A stretch of 64,000 bases of DNA from Bradyrhizobium glycinis (GCF_016031655.1 NZ_JACCHQ010000019.1:99668-163667), one strand, 5' to 3'; counted from the stretch's first letter, positions 26,331-36,439 are shown. The notes: generated from the sequence alone by a model not told the origin. Numbers and translations: made by a program.

Positions 26331-26998
26331 CCGAGCGCGCGGACTCTTCGCCGCCCCAGAAGGACAACGATCAGCCTCTTGTCCTCATCGTCGACGACGA
26401 CGCGTCGATGCGCCGTGCGCTCACCAATCTGTTCGAGTCGGTCGGTCTCAAGGTCGAAGCATTCGGCTCGGCGCCGCAGCTCCTCCAGGCCAAGCCGCCA
26501 GACGTCCCGAGCTGCCTGGTGCTCGACATCCGCCTGCCCGGAACGAGCGGCCTCGAACTGCAGACCGACCTTGCCAAGGCAAATATCCACACGCCGATCA
26601 TCTTCATTACCGGTCATGGCGATATTCCCATGACGGTTCGGGCCATGAAGAGCGGGGCGATCGACTTTTTGACCAAGCCGGTCCGCGATCAAGACATTCT
26701 CGACGCAGTCCAGGCCGCGATCGAGCGAGACCGCAAGCGCCGCGACCTCAACAGGACGGTCTCCACGGTCAGATCACGCTTCGAGTCACTGTCCTCGCGG
26801 GAGCGAGACGTATTGTCACTGGTGACGTCCGGCCTGATGAACAAGCAGGTAGCCGCCCAGCTCGGATTGGCCGAAATCACCGTCAAAATCTACCGCGGCC
26901 AGATCATGCGGAAAATGGGCGCGAAGTCGCTGGCCGATCTGGTGAGAATGAGCGAGGCGCTCGGGATCGGCCCGAACAAGCCCGATGCACAAACCTAA
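26327..26998 (+). CDS. FixJ-family two-component response regulator
   Basis: 223 residues, GTG start at 26327 overlapping the kinase stop. The receiver has VDDDASMRRAL acid residues, acceptor Asp in CLVLDIRLPGTSGLEL (about residue 67), Thr in FITGHGDIPMTVRAMK and Lys in DFLTKPV. The LuxR/FixJ helix-turn-helix (about 155-215) reads LSSRERDVLSLVTSGLMNKQVA. It is the cognate DNA-binding regulator of the upstream kinase. It is not called fixJ, because no fix genes are nearby and the kinase lacks a visible heme-binding signature. Confidence 0.92.
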   Translation: MTERADSSPPQKDNDQPLVLIVDDDASMRRALTNLFESVGLKVEAFGSAPQLLQAKPPDVPSCLVLDIRLPGTSGLELQTDLAKANIHTPIIFITGHGDIPMTVRAMKSGAIDFLTKPVRDQDILDAVQAAIERDRKRRDLNRTVSTVRSRFESLSSRERDVLSLVTSGLMNKQVAAQLGLAEITVKIYRGQIMRKMGAKSLADLVRMSEALGIGPNKPDAQT

Positions 26999-27094
26999 GT
27001 ATGAGTTTCCAATCGTGACCGGCAGGTCCACCTTACGCCTTTATGTTCGAGCCGTGGCGACGGCAAGCGTAATTCCCGGCGAGGAGCGGACGTC

Positions 27095-27481
27095 TTGTCA
27101 GTGGCTTCGGTCATCTCGGTGCTTGACGACGACCCTTACGTTCGGGCCGCGATAAACAATCTCTTGGAATCGCGCGGGTACAACGTCCACACATTCGCCT
27201 CGGCGGAAGAGTTCTTGAGCTCGACCGATTCGAGCAACACCTCGTGCGTGATCGCCGACGTGCAAATGCCGCTGATGAGCGGAATCGATCTGTTGACGAA
27301 GATGCGGGCGCAAGGTTCGGCTACGCCGTTCATATTCATCACTGCTTTTCCGGATGAGGGCGTGCGTGTGCGGGCGCTCGATGCGGGCGCAACCTGTTTT
27401 CTCGGCAAGCCATTCGCCGCCTCGGATCTGATGCAGTGCCTGGACCGTGCGCTGGCACCAGGTCACCAAATCACGTCGTGA
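27095..27481 (+). CDS. Single-domain response regulator (receiver only)
   Basis: 128 residues forming one receiver domain: acidic pair in SVLDDDPYVRAA, acceptor Asp in CVIADVQMPLMSGIDLL (about 55), Thr in FIFITAFPDEGVR and Lys in CFLGKPF. The start is probably the TTG at 27095, with GAGGAG about 9 bp before it; GTG at 27101 is possible. No output domain. It lies 96 bp after the FixJ-like gene and may act as a phosphate sink or alternate target of the same kinase. Confidence 0.85.
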   Translation: MSVASVISVLDDDPYVRAAINNLLESRGYNVHTFASAEEFLSSTDSSNTSCVIADVQMPLMSGIDLLTKMRAQGSATPFIFITAFPDEGVRVRALDAGATCFLGKPFAASDLMQCLDRALAPGHQITS

Positions 27482-27589
27482 GCGCCCCGCCGCCAGCAAA
27501 CGCGGCGGTGACCAAGATGGCCGCGTTGGCGGCCTGCACAGAAGGATCGCGGAATCTCGCCACACCGCGAGGCCTGTGCCGTCCGGCGC

Positions 27590-28561
27590 TCAATCCACCT
27601 TGATGTTGGCCGCCTTGATGATCGGCCACCATTTCGCGATCTCGGCCTTCTGCCGCGTGCCGAGCGCTTCGGGCGTGAGCTGATCCTTGGGCGTCATCTC
27701 GAGACCCTGGCTTTCGAGCTGCTTGCGCACCGCCGGATCGTTCAGCGCCTCCACGGCCGCGGCGTTGAGCTTTGCGACGATCTCCTTCGGCGTGCCCTTC
27801 GGCACCCACATGCCCGACCACAGCGTCATGTTGAAGCCTTTCAGGCCCGCCTCCTCCGCGGTCGGGATCTCGGGCGCGGAGGCGAGGCGTTTGTCGTCGG
27901 TGACGGCGTAGGCGCGGATGGTGCCGGCGCGGACCTGGCTGATGGAGTTGGAGGTCTGGTCGACGATGATGTCGATCTGGCCGGCGATGAGATCGTTCAA
28001 TGCCGGCGCCGTGCCGCGATACGGCACATATTGCAGCTTGATGCCGGAGACGTTCTCGAAATAGACGCCGGCGATGTGGCTGCCGGAGCCCGCGCCGGCC
28101 GTGCCGGCGGTCGGCGGCGACGGCCGCGACTTCAGCCATTCGATCAGCTCCTTCAGCGAGGTCGCGGGCACCGCATTCTTGCTGACCACGATCATCGGGT
28201 TGCTCGGCAGCAGCACCACCGGCTCGAGGTCGGCGACGAGGTCGAATTTGAGCTTGTAGACGGCGCCGTTGGCGACGTGGGTCCCGAGATGGCCGAACGA
28301 GATGGTGTAGCCGTCGGGCGGCGATTGCACGGCACGGGCCACACCGATGGAGCCGCCGGCGCCGGTGACGTTCTCGATCACCACGGGCTGGCCAAGCGGG
28401 ACGCGCATGCGCTCGGCAAGCACGCGCGCCATCGCATCCGACGGGCCGCCGGCGGCGAAGGGCACGATGATAGTGATGGGACGGGTGGGATAGTCATCGG
28501 CGCGCGCGGCGCCGGTCACAGCGAGAACAGCAAACAGTGCAGCCCAGACGGCTTTCGTCAT
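27590..28561 (-). CDS. Tripartite tricarboxylate transporter solute-binding protein (Bug family)
   Basis: 323 residues. The signal peptide (AVWAALFAVLAVTGAARA) is followed by the Bug-family opening YPTRPITIIVPFAAGGPSDAMAR. The typical GTAGAGSGSHIAG and YRGTAPALNDLIAGQIDI segments also appear. These periplasmic proteins capture carboxylates or related small acids. No TctA/TctB membrane genes are adjacent, which is usual for Bug orphans, so the ligand cannot be inferred. It is convergent with the receiver gene. Confidence 0.9.
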   Translation of the reverse strand: MTKAVWAALFAVLAVTGAARADDYPTRPITIIVPFAAGGPSDAMARVLAERMRVPLGQPVVIENVTGAGGSIGVARAVQSPPDGYTISFGHLGTHVANGAVYKLKFDLVADLEPVVLLPSNPMIVVSKNAVPATSLKELIEWLKSRPSPPTAGTAGAGSGSHIAGVYFENVSGIKLQYVPYRGTAPALNDLIAGQIDIIVDQTSNSISQVRAGTIRAYAVTDDKRLASAPEIPTAEEAGLKGFNMTLWSGMWVPKGTPKEIVAKLNAAAVEALNDPAVRKQLESQGLEMTPKDQLTPEALGTRQKAEIAKWWPIIKAANIKVD

Positions 28562-28598
28562 TGTCTTCTCCCCAGCGATCTCTCTTTGCTCTTCTTCA

Positions 28599-28756
28599 CC
28601 TCTCCCCGCTTGCGGGGAGAGGTCGACTTGCGAAGCAATTCGAGTGAGGGGGTACAGGTCTCACGAACATCTCATTCGCGGAGAGAGGCCCCTCACCCCA
28701 ACCCTCCCAGCGCGAGCGAAGCTCGTCGCGCCCCCGTAAGAACGGGGAGAGGGAGA
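28599..28756. repeat. Dispersed repeat with a perfect 11-bp hairpin
   Basis: It opens with the perfect hairpin CCTCTCCCCGC-TT-GCGGGGAGAGG (28599-28622). It continues with GAGTGAGGG, CCCCTCACCCCAACCCTCCC, and ends GTAAGAACGGGGAGAGGGAG (28737-28756), whose tail is complementary to the CTCTCCCCG of the opening. Elements of this CTCACCCCAACCCTC type are frequent in Bradyrhizobium. It fills the gap upstream of the Bug gene and downstream of the threonine synthase-like gene. Confidence 0.7.
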
Positions 28757-28760
28757 ACTG

Positions 28761-30002
28761 CTAGAATTGGGAATAGTCGATCGGCTTGTGGCGATCGAGC
28801 GTGCGGGTGACCGGCGGCAGCGGATATTTCAGGCCGGTCGCGCAGTTGAACAGCATGACACGATCGGTCTTGCTGACGCGACCGTCGGCGAGACTTTCCT
28901 TGTAGGCAGCGTAGGTCGCGGCGCCCTCGGGGCAGAGCAGCAGCCCCTCCTCGCGCGCGACCTCGTTGAGCGCCGCCGAGATCTTGTCGTCGTCGACGGC
29001 GATGGCAAAGCCCTTGCTCTCGCGCACCGCGCGCAGGATCAGGAAGTCGCCGATCGCCTGCGGCACGCGGATGCCCGAGGCGATGGTGTGGGCGTCCTCC
29101 CAGCGCGTCGCATGCTCGGTCCCGGCATCAAAGGCGCGCACCATCGGCGCGCAGCCGGACGCCTGCACCGCGACCATGCGCGGGCGCTTTGAGCCGATGA
29201 AGCCGATCTTCTCCAGCTCGTCGAAGGCCTTCCACATGCCGATCAGGCCGGTGCCGCCGCCGGTCGGATAGAAGATCACGTCGGGCACGTCCCAGCCGAG
29301 CTGCTCGGCGAGCTCGAGGCCCATCGTCTTCTTGCCCTCGATGCGGTACGGCTCCTTCAAGGTCGAGGTGTCGAACCAGCCGACCTTGGCCTTGCCCTCG
29401 CCGACGATCTTGCCGCAATCGTCGATATAGCCGTTGACGCGGTAGACGGTCGCGCCCTGCAGCTCAATCTCGCTGACGTTCACTTCGGGCGTGTCGGCCG
29501 GGCAGAAGATCGTGGTCTTGATGCCGCAGCTCGTCGCGTAAGCCGCGAGCGCCGCGCCGGCGTTGCCGTTGGTCGGCATCGCCATGTGCTTGATACCGAG
29601 CGCCTTGCCCATCGACACCGCCATCACGAGACCGCGCGCCTTGAACGAGCCGGTCGGCAGCCGTCCCTCGTCCTTGACGATGATCTCGCCGCCGCCGAGT
29701 TTTGTGCCGAGCTTCGGCAGCCGGATCAGGGGCGTCGTCACTTCGCCGAGCGAGACGATGTCCTTGCATTTGCGCACCGGCAACAGCTCGCGATAGCGCC
29801 ACATGTCGCCGGGCCGCTCCTTAAGCGCATCCTTGGTCAGCGCCTTCTTCACGCCCGCGAGGTCGTAGCGCACCAGAAGCGGCTTGCCGGCCTTGGAGAG
29901 GTTGTGGACCTGGTCGGCGGCGTAATGATCGCCCTCCATCGCGCATTCGAGATGGGTGACGAAGGTCGGGCGTTCGATTGTGAGATTGTCGTTGTCGTGC
30001 AT
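28761..30002 (-). CDS. Threonine synthase-like PLP enzyme
   Basis: 413 residues from the ATG at 30002; the open frame extends into a repeat upstream and is not used. This is a fold-type II PLP enzyme: the Schiff-base Lys is in PTGSFKARGL (about residue 120), followed by PTNGNAGAALAAYA and the phosphate-binding FYPTGGGTGLIG. The N-terminus (LECAMEG...PLLVRYDL) matches plant-type threonine synthases, which convert O-phosphohomoserine to threonine. It may be a paralogue rather than the main threonine synthase, so no symbol is assigned. It follows lpdA by 135 bp, separated by a palindromic repeat. Confidence 0.82.
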   Translation of the reverse strand: MHDNDNLTIERPTFVTHLECAMEGDHYAADQVHNLSKAGKPLLVRYDLAGVKKALTKDALKERPGDMWRYRELLPVRKCKDIVSLGEVTTPLIRLPKLGTKLGGGEIIVKDEGRLPTGSFKARGLVMAVSMGKALGIKHMAMPTNGNAGAALAAYATSCGIKTTIFCPADTPEVNVSEIELQGATVYRVNGYIDDCGKIVGEGKAKVGWFDTSTLKEPYRIEGKKTMGLELAEQLGWDVPDVIFYPTGGGTGLIGMWKAFDELEKIGFIGSKRPRMVAVQASGCAPMVRAFDAGTEHATRWEDAHTIASGIRVPQAIGDFLILRAVRESKGFAIAVDDDKISAALNEVAREEGLLLCPEGAATYAAYKESLADGRVSKTDRVMLFNCATGLKYPLPPVTRTLDRHKPIDYSQF

Positions 30003-30043
30003 GCTGCTTCTTTCTTTTTGCTTATTGATCCGCTCTTTCCACT

Positions 30044-30130
30044 CGTCATTGCGAGGAGCTCTTGCGATGAAGCAATCCAGACTATGTCCGCGGAGGCATT
30101 CTGGATTGCTTCGCTTCGCTCGCAATGACG
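30044..30130. repeat. Dispersed palindromic repeat, copy A
   Basis: CGTCATTGCGAGGAGC...GAAGCAATCCAG on the left and CTGGATTGCTTCGCTTCG...CGCAATGACG on the right form a long imperfect inverted repeat. A second copy with the same end sequences lies at 38421-38500. It is located between lpdA and the threonine synthase-like gene. This CGTCATTGCGAG/CTCGCAATGACG element is abundant in Bradyrhizobium and relatives. Confidence 0.85.
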
Positions 30131-30137
30131 GCGGTCG

Positions 30138-31559
30138 TCAAATATTCAACACCCGTCCGTACGCATCCAGCACGGCTTCCTTCATCATCTCCGACAGGGT
30201 CGGATGCGGGAAGACCGTGTGCATCAGCTCTTCTTCCGTGGTCTCCAGATTCATCGCGACGACGTAACCCTGGATCAATTCGGTGACCTCCGCGCCGACC
30301 ATGTGCGCCCCGAGCAGTTGGCCGGTCTTCTTGTCGAAGATGACCTTGACCAGGCCCTGATCCTCACCGAGCGCGATCGCCTTGCCGTTGCCGACGAAGG
30401 GGAAGCGGCCGACGCGGATCTCGCGGCCGTTCTCCTTGGCCTTGGCTTCCGTCAAGCCGACGGATGCAACTTGCGGATGGCAATAGGTGCAGCCCGGGAT
30501 CATGTTCTTGTCCATGGGGTGCGGGTGCAGGCCCTTGATCGCCTCGACGCAGATCACGCCCTCATGCTCGGCCTTGTGCGCGAGCATTGGGGGACCGGCG
30601 ACATCGCCGATCGCATAGATGCCGGGGACGTTGGTCTTGCCGTAGCCGTCGACGACGATGATGCCCCGGTCGGTCTTGACACCGATTTTTTCCAGGCCGA
30701 GATTCTCGATGTTGCCGACGACGCCGACCGCCGAGATCACGCGCTCGAACTCGGTCGTGACAGGCTTGCCCTTGCCGTCGTCGATGGTGGCGACGACGCT
30801 GTCGGCCTTCTTCTCCAGCTTCGTCACCTTGGTCGAGGACATGATCTTGATGCCCTGCTTCTCCAGCCGCTTGCGGGCGAAACCTGCGATCTCGGCATCC
30901 TCGACCGGGAGGATCTGCGGCAGCACCTCGACCACGGTGACGTCGCTTCCCATGGTGTGGAAGAACGAGGCGAACTCGATGCCGATCGCGCCGGAGCCGA
31001 CCACCAGCAACGACTTCGGCATCCGCTCCGGCACCATCGCCTCGAAATAGGTCCAGACCAGCTTCTTGTCGGGCTCGAGGCCGGGCAGCACGCGCGGCCG
31101 TGCGCCGGTCGCGACGATGATGTGTTTGGCCTGATAGGTCCCCTCGCCCTGCGCGCCCTTCGGACCCTCGACATCGGACTTCTTCACCGTGACCTTGCCG
31201 GGCGCGTCGATCGAGGCGGCGCCCCAGATCACGCTGACCTTGTTCTTCTTCATCAGGAAGCCGACGCCGTCGTTCAGCCGCTTGGAGACGCCGCGCGAGC
31301 GCTGCACTACGGCCTTCGGATCGAACGAGACCTTCTCCGCCGACAGGCCGTAGTCCTTGGCATGCTGCATGTAGTGATAGATCTCGGCCGAACGCAGCAG
31401 CGCCTTGGTCGGGATACAGCCCCAGTTCAGGCAGATGCCGCCGAGATAGGATTTTTCTACAATTGCCGTCTTTAAGCCGAGCTGCGCGGCGCGGATGGCG
31501 GTGACATAGCCGCCGGGGCCGGAGCCGATGATGATGACGTCGAAGGATGTGTCGGCCAT
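30138..31559 (-). CDS. lpdA: Dihydrolipoamide dehydrogenase (E3) of the pyruvate dehydrogenase operon
   Basis: A 473-residue flavoprotein that reoxidises the lipoyl groups of PDH with NAD. FAD-binding GSGPGGYVTAIRAAQLG is at residues 12-28. The redox-active disulfide is in GGICLNWGCIPTKALL (about 41-56), and NAD-binding GSGAIGIEFASFF is near 188. The C-terminal interface has the catalytic His-Glu in HTVFPHPTLSEMMKEA. It is the last gene of the pdh cluster, 17 bp after the small membrane protein gene. Confidence 0.96.
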   Translation of the reverse strand: MADTSFDVIIIGSGPGGYVTAIRAAQLGLKTAIVEKSYLGGICLNWGCIPTKALLRSAEIYHYMQHAKDYGLSAEKVSFDPKAVVQRSRGVSKRLNDGVGFLMKKNKVSVIWGAASIDAPGKVTVKKSDVEGPKGAQGEGTYQAKHIIVATGARPRVLPGLEPDKKLVWTYFEAMVPERMPKSLLVVGSGAIGIEFASFFHTMGSDVTVVEVLPQILPVEDAEIAGFARKRLEKQGIKIMSSTKVTKLEKKADSVVATIDDGKGKPVTTEFERVISAVGVVGNIENLGLEKIGVKTDRGIIVVDGYGKTNVPGIYAIGDVAGPPMLAHKAEHEGVICVEAIKGLHPHPMDKNMIPGCTYCHPQVASVGLTEAKAKENGREIRVGRFPFVGNGKAIALGEDQGLVKVIFDKKTGQLLGAHMVGAEVTELIQGYVVAMNLETTEEELMHTVFPHPTLSEMMKEAVLDAYGRVLNI

Positions 31560-31576
31560 AGCGGCTCCCGTTCAAC

Positions 31577-31810
31577 TCAAGAAGCGCCGCGGGCGCGGCG
31601 CTTGACCAGAAAAGACCTCACCAGCCATTCGAACACCACCACCAGGACTATGATGGCGAGCGCGGTGAGCACGATCGGCTGGGCGATGTTCCGTGCCAAT
31701 TGCTCGCCGGCAAAGAACGCAGAGTGAAGAAAATCGAGCCCGACCGGATTGAGCGCGAGGGCGACTCCGAGCAGCAGCGATATCCATGGCCAGCGGGTCC
31801 GGACATGCAA
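31577..31810 (-). CDS. Small two-helix membrane protein in the pdh operon
   Basis: 77 residues with two hydrophobic segments (about 9-24, WISLLLGVALALNPVG, and 44-66, AQPIVLTALAIIVLVVVFEW) and a basic tail RSFLVKRRARG. It lies 22 bp after pdhC and 17 bp before lpdA, so it is almost certainly cotranscribed. No family recognised. A role in anchoring or regulating the complex is possible but only inferred from position. Confidence 0.7.
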   Translation of the reverse strand: MHVRTRWPWISLLLGVALALNPVGLDFLHSAFFAGEQLARNIAQPIVLTALAIIVLVVVFEWLVRSFLVKRRARGAS

Positions 31811-31832
31811 GGTTGCCCCCTCTGCCGCCGCG

Positions 31833-33176
31833 TCAGACCATCATCATGACGGGGTTTTCGATCAGCTGTTTGAACGCGCCGATCAGTTCGGCGCCGAGGG
31901 CGCCGTCGATGGCGCGGTGATCGCAGGACAAGGTCACGCTCATCATGTGCGCGATCTCGATCTTGCCGCCGCGTACCACGGGACGCTCCTCGCTGGTGCC
32001 GACCGCAAGAATCGTCGCATGCGGCGGGTTGATCACGGCCGTGAAGTGGCTGATGCCGTACATGCCGAGATTGGAGACGGCGGTGGTACCGCCCTGATAT
32101 TCCTCGGGCTTCAGCTTGCGTGAGCGGGCCCGCGCGGCAAAATCCTTCATCTCGTTGGAGATGGTCGACAGCGTCTTGGTCTCCGCTTTCCGGATGATCG
32201 GCGTGATCAGGCCGCCGGGCATCGCGACGGCGACGCCGACGTCGGAATGGTGGTGCTTGACCATGCCGCTTTCGGTCCAGCTGACGTTACAGTTCGGGAT
32301 CTTCTGCAGCGCGACCGCCATCGCCTTGATGACGAAGTCGTTGACCGAGATCTTGTAGAGCGGCTTCTTCTCCTTGTCCTTGGGAGCCGCCGCATTGATC
32401 TCCTCGCGCGCGGCGAGCAGCTTGCCGATGTCGCAGTCGATGGTGAGATAGAAGTGCGGGACATTCTGGATCGACGCGGTCAGGCGCTGCGCGATGGTGC
32501 GGCGCATGCCGTCATGCGGGACGATGTCGTAGGACCCGGGCTCGAACAGCGACAGGATCTGCTTGTCCGACATAGTCGGTGCGATCGCGGGCGCGCCTGA
32601 CGGCGCCGCAGCGGGCGCTTTCAGACCCTTGCCGGACTTGGCCTGCTCGACGTCGCGCGCGACCACGCGGCCGTGCGGGCCGGTGCCGGTGACCGTGCCA
32701 ACATCTATGCCGGCTTCCTTGGCGAGACGCCGCGCCAGCGGCGATGAGAAAACGCGACCGCCGTGGCCATTGGCCTGCGCGGCCGGGGCTGCGGGCTGTG
32801 GCGCGGGTGCAGCTGCCGGCGGCGGCGCGGCCTTGGGCGCAGCAGGCGCCGGGGCAGCAGCAGGTGCTTCAGCAGCTTTCGGCGGCGCGGCCGAAGCGCT
32901 GGGCTTGGCGCTCCCCGCGGCCTTCACGTCCTCGCCTTCTCCGGCGAGCACGGCGATGACGTCGTTGACCGGAACATCCTGCGTGCCCTCGGGCACCAGG
33001 ATCTTGGCGATCGTGCCCTCGTCGATCGCCTCGACCTCCATGGTCGCCTTGTCGGTCTCGATCTCGGCGATGACGTCGCCGGACTTCACCTTGTCGCCTT
33101 CCTTCTTCAGCCACTTGGCGAGGTTGCCCTTCTCCATCGTCGGCGAGAGAGCGGGCATCAGGATGTTGATGGGCAT
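31833..33176 (-). CDS. pdhC: Pyruvate dehydrogenase E2, dihydrolipoyl acetyltransferase
   Basis: 447 residues from the ATG at 33176 (MPINILMPALSPTMEKGN). One lipoyl domain carries the modified Lys in EIETDKATMEVEA (about 43). An Ala/Pro linker follows, then the E1/E3-binding domain (SSPLARRLAKEAGIDVG to GRVVARDV). The catalytic domain has its His in LSCDHRAIDGALGAE (about 420). It transfers acetyl groups from lipoate to CoA. Length fits single-lipoyl alphaproteobacterial E2 proteins. Confidence 0.96.
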   Translation of the reverse strand: MPINILMPALSPTMEKGNLAKWLKKEGDKVKSGDVIAEIETDKATMEVEAIDEGTIAKILVPEGTQDVPVNDVIAVLAGEGEDVKAAGSAKPSASAAPPKAAEAPAAAPAPAAPKAAPPPAAAPAPQPAAPAAQANGHGGRVFSSPLARRLAKEAGIDVGTVTGTGPHGRVVARDVEQAKSGKGLKAPAAAPSGAPAIAPTMSDKQILSLFEPGSYDIVPHDGMRRTIAQRLTASIQNVPHFYLTIDCDIGKLLAAREEINAAAPKDKEKKPLYKISVNDFVIKAMAVALQKIPNCNVSWTESGMVKHHHSDVGVAVAMPGGLITPIIRKAETKTLSTISNEMKDFAARARSRKLKPEEYQGGTTAVSNLGMYGISHFTAVINPPHATILAVGTSEERPVVRGGKIEIAHMMSVTLSCDHRAIDGALGAELIGAFKQLIENPVMMMV

Positions 33177-33238
33177 GCTGACCTCAAGAAGAGCTTTGCA
33201 AAATGTCGTCCTCGACAGCGAAGACGAACAGACCAGGT

Positions 33239-33691
33239 TTAGTTGCCGATGTCGCCCTGCCACAGGCGTTCATTGGCAGGGATGGAACGCCAATTCTTCA
33301 TCATGGTGATGGAGCGGTCGTCGGCAAGGTCGACCCAGGGGATGCCGAACTTGTCGAGGATGTCCTTGGAGCCGGGGAAGGTGATGGACTCTCCGATCAC
33401 CACCAGCTTGACCTTGAACAGCGCGAGCGCGCCGGCGCACATCGAGCATGGGGACAGCGTGGTGTACATGACGGTGTCGTGGAACGAGATCGCGCCGGCC
33501 TCGCGCAGGCAGCTCATCTCGCCGTGCAGGATCGGATTGTTCTCCTGCACGCGATTGTTGTGGCCGCGGGCGATGATCTTGTTGTCGCGGGTCAGCACCG
33601 CGCCGATCGGCAGGCCGCCCTGCGCGATCGAGGCTTCCGCCTCGCGGATCGCTTCCAGCATGAAATCGTAATGATAGGCTTCGATCGCCAT
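33239..33691 (-). CDS. Nucleoside/cytosine deaminase resembling yeast Fcy1
   Basis: 150 residues. Zinc deaminase signature: HGE at 56-58 (His ligand and catalytic Glu) and PCSMC at 81-85 (two Cys ligands). The flanks YTTLSPCSMCAGAL and VVIGESITFPGSKDIL, and the C-terminal WQGDIGN, recall yeast cytosine deaminase (YTTLSPCDMC, WFEDIG end) more than bacterial tRNA deaminase TadA. Cytosine to uracil is therefore the likely reaction, though related bases are possible. The start at 33691 is an ATG. It sits inside the pdh operon, 3 bp after the DUF5076 gene and 62 bp before pdhC. Confidence 0.82.
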   Translation of the reverse strand: MAIEAYHYDFMLEAIREAEASIAQGGLPIGAVLTRDNKIIARGHNNRVQENNPILHGEMSCLREAGAISFHDTVMYTTLSPCSMCAGALALFKVKLVVIGESITFPGSKDILDKFGIPWVDLADDRSITMMKNWRSIPANERLWQGDIGN

Positions 33692-33693
33692 GA

Positions 33694-33996
33694 TCAGTGC
33701 CCCTTGCCGCGCGGCGTGGTGGTGCCAGTGTCGGTGGGACGCTCGATCTCGGCCTGGAACATGTCGAGGATCCGGTTCAGCGCGTCCTCCTCGGTATATT
33801 CGCTCTCGCGCGCATAGGCGCGCGCGGCATGACGTGCCAGATCGACGAGCAGGAGGCCCCACATGTCCGGCTCCTCGAAGGCGCGCTGAAACGCCATCGA
33901 CAGCCCACCGTCCAGCACGAACACGCGCAGGATCTCGACCGCGTCGTCGCGGGTCATGACGTCGGGCGGCAGTGGCTGCTCCTTGGGGCCCGCCAT
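33694..33996 (-). CDS. DUF5076-like protein in the pdh operon
   Basis: 100 residues (MAGPKEQPLPPDVMTRDDA; then MWGLLLVDLARHAARAYARE). It appears to be a soluble helical protein with a disordered Thr/Pro tail. I associate this sequence with DUF5076, found beside pdh genes in Bradyrhizobium and relatives; the function is unknown. Only 3 bp separate it from pdhB upstream and 2 bp from the deaminase downstream, so all are one transcript. The family assignment is from memory. Confidence 0.72.
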   Translation of the reverse strand: MAGPKEQPLPPDVMTRDDAVEILRVFVLDGGLSMAFQRAFEEPDMWGLLLVDLARHAARAYARESEYTEEDALNRILDMFQAEIERPTDTGTTTPRGKGH

Positions 33997-33999
33997 GGT

Positions 34000-35388
<1,389 letters not shown>

Positions 35389-35416
35389 ATCTTCTCCAAA
35401 GAAAGCTTGCGCGCGT

Positions 35417-36439
35417 TCAGCGGTACACGTCGGTCCAGAGCTCGGCGGCATCCGGCTCGGGATCATGCTGGGCGAAATCGGCGGAGGCGTTGACGATGTC
35501 GCGCACCTCGGCGTCGATCGCCTTCAGATCGGCCTCGCTGACCTTGGCGGCGAGCAGGCGATTGCGAACCTGCTCGATCGGATCCTGGTCGTGGCGAACC
35601 TTCTCGACCTCCTCGCGTGTGCGATATTTTGCAGGATCGGACATCGAGTGGCCGCGATAGCGGTAGGTCTGCATCTCCAGGATGAAGGGACCCTTGCCGG
35701 CGCGACACCAAGCCGCCGCCTCATCGCCCGCCGCCTTCACGGCGCGGACGTCCATGCCGTCGACCTGCTTGCCCGGAATGTTGAAGGAGGCGCCGCGCTT
35801 GGAGAAATCCTGCTGGGCCGAGGCGCGCGAGACGGAGGTGCCCATGGCGTAGCGGTTGTTCTCGATGACGTAGATCACCGGCAGCTTCCAGAGCTCCGCC
35901 ATGTTGAAGCTCTCATAGACCTGGCCCTGGTTGGCCGCGCCGTCGCCAAAATAGGTGACGCTGACATTGCCATTGCCGCGATAGTGGTTTGCAAACGCGA
36001 GGCCGGTGCCGAGCGAGACCTGGGCGCCGACGATGCCGTGGCCGCCGTAGAAGTGCTTCTCCTTGCTGAACATGTGCATGGAGCCGCCCTTGCCCTTGGA
36101 ATAGCCGCCGCGGCGTCCCGTCAGCTCGGCCATCACGCCATTGGCGTCCATGCCGGTCGCGAGCATGTGACCGTGGTCGCGATAGCCGGTGATGACCTGA
36201 TCGCCCTCCTTCAGGGCCATCTGCATGCCGACCACCACGGCCTCCTGGCCGATATAGAGGTGGCAGAAGCCGCCGATGGCACCCATGCCGTAGAGTTGGC
36301 CGGCCTTTTCCTCGAACCGCCGGATCAGGAGCATGTCGCGGAGCGCCTTGAGTTCCTGCTCCTTCGTGAATTCCGGGGGCGAACCGCCGTCGGTCTTGTC
36401 CTGTGCAGCGCTTGCGGCGGCTTTCTTGGGTGCGGCCAT
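35417..36439 (-). CDS. pdhA: Pyruvate dehydrogenase E1 alpha subunit
   Basis: A 340-residue thiamine-diphosphate enzyme. Motifs: RRFEEKAGQLYGMGAIGGF, phosphorylation-loop-like YRGHSMSDPAKYR, and the ThDP-binding GDGAANQGQVYESFNMAELW ending in NN (about 165-195). It is the first gene of the pdh operon, 28 bp upstream of pdhB. The 280-bp gap before it must carry the operon promoter. An Ala/Lys-rich N-terminal extension of about 25 residues is typical of rhizobial PdhA. Confidence 0.97.
   Translation of the reverse strand: MAAPKKAAASAAQDKTDGGSPPEFTKEQELKALRDMLLIRRFEEKAGQLYGMGAIGGFCHLYIGQEAVVVGMQMALKEGDQVITGYRDHGHMLATGMDANGVMAELTGRRGGYSKGKGGSMHMFSKEKHFYGGHGIVGAQVSLGTGLAFANHYRGNGNVSVTYFGDGAANQGQVYESFNMAELWKLPVIYVIENNRYAMGTSVSRASAQQDFSKRGASFNIPGKQVDGMDVRAVKAAGDEAAAWCRAGKGPFILEMQTYRYRGHSMSDPAKYRTREEVEKVRHDQDPIEQVRNRLLAAKVSEADLKAIDAEVRDIVNASADFAQHDPEPDAAELWTDVYR

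Noticed and set aside
26327..26998. Naming the response regulator fixJ
   Set aside because: Family match only; no fixL heme signature, fixK or fixNOQP genes are nearby.
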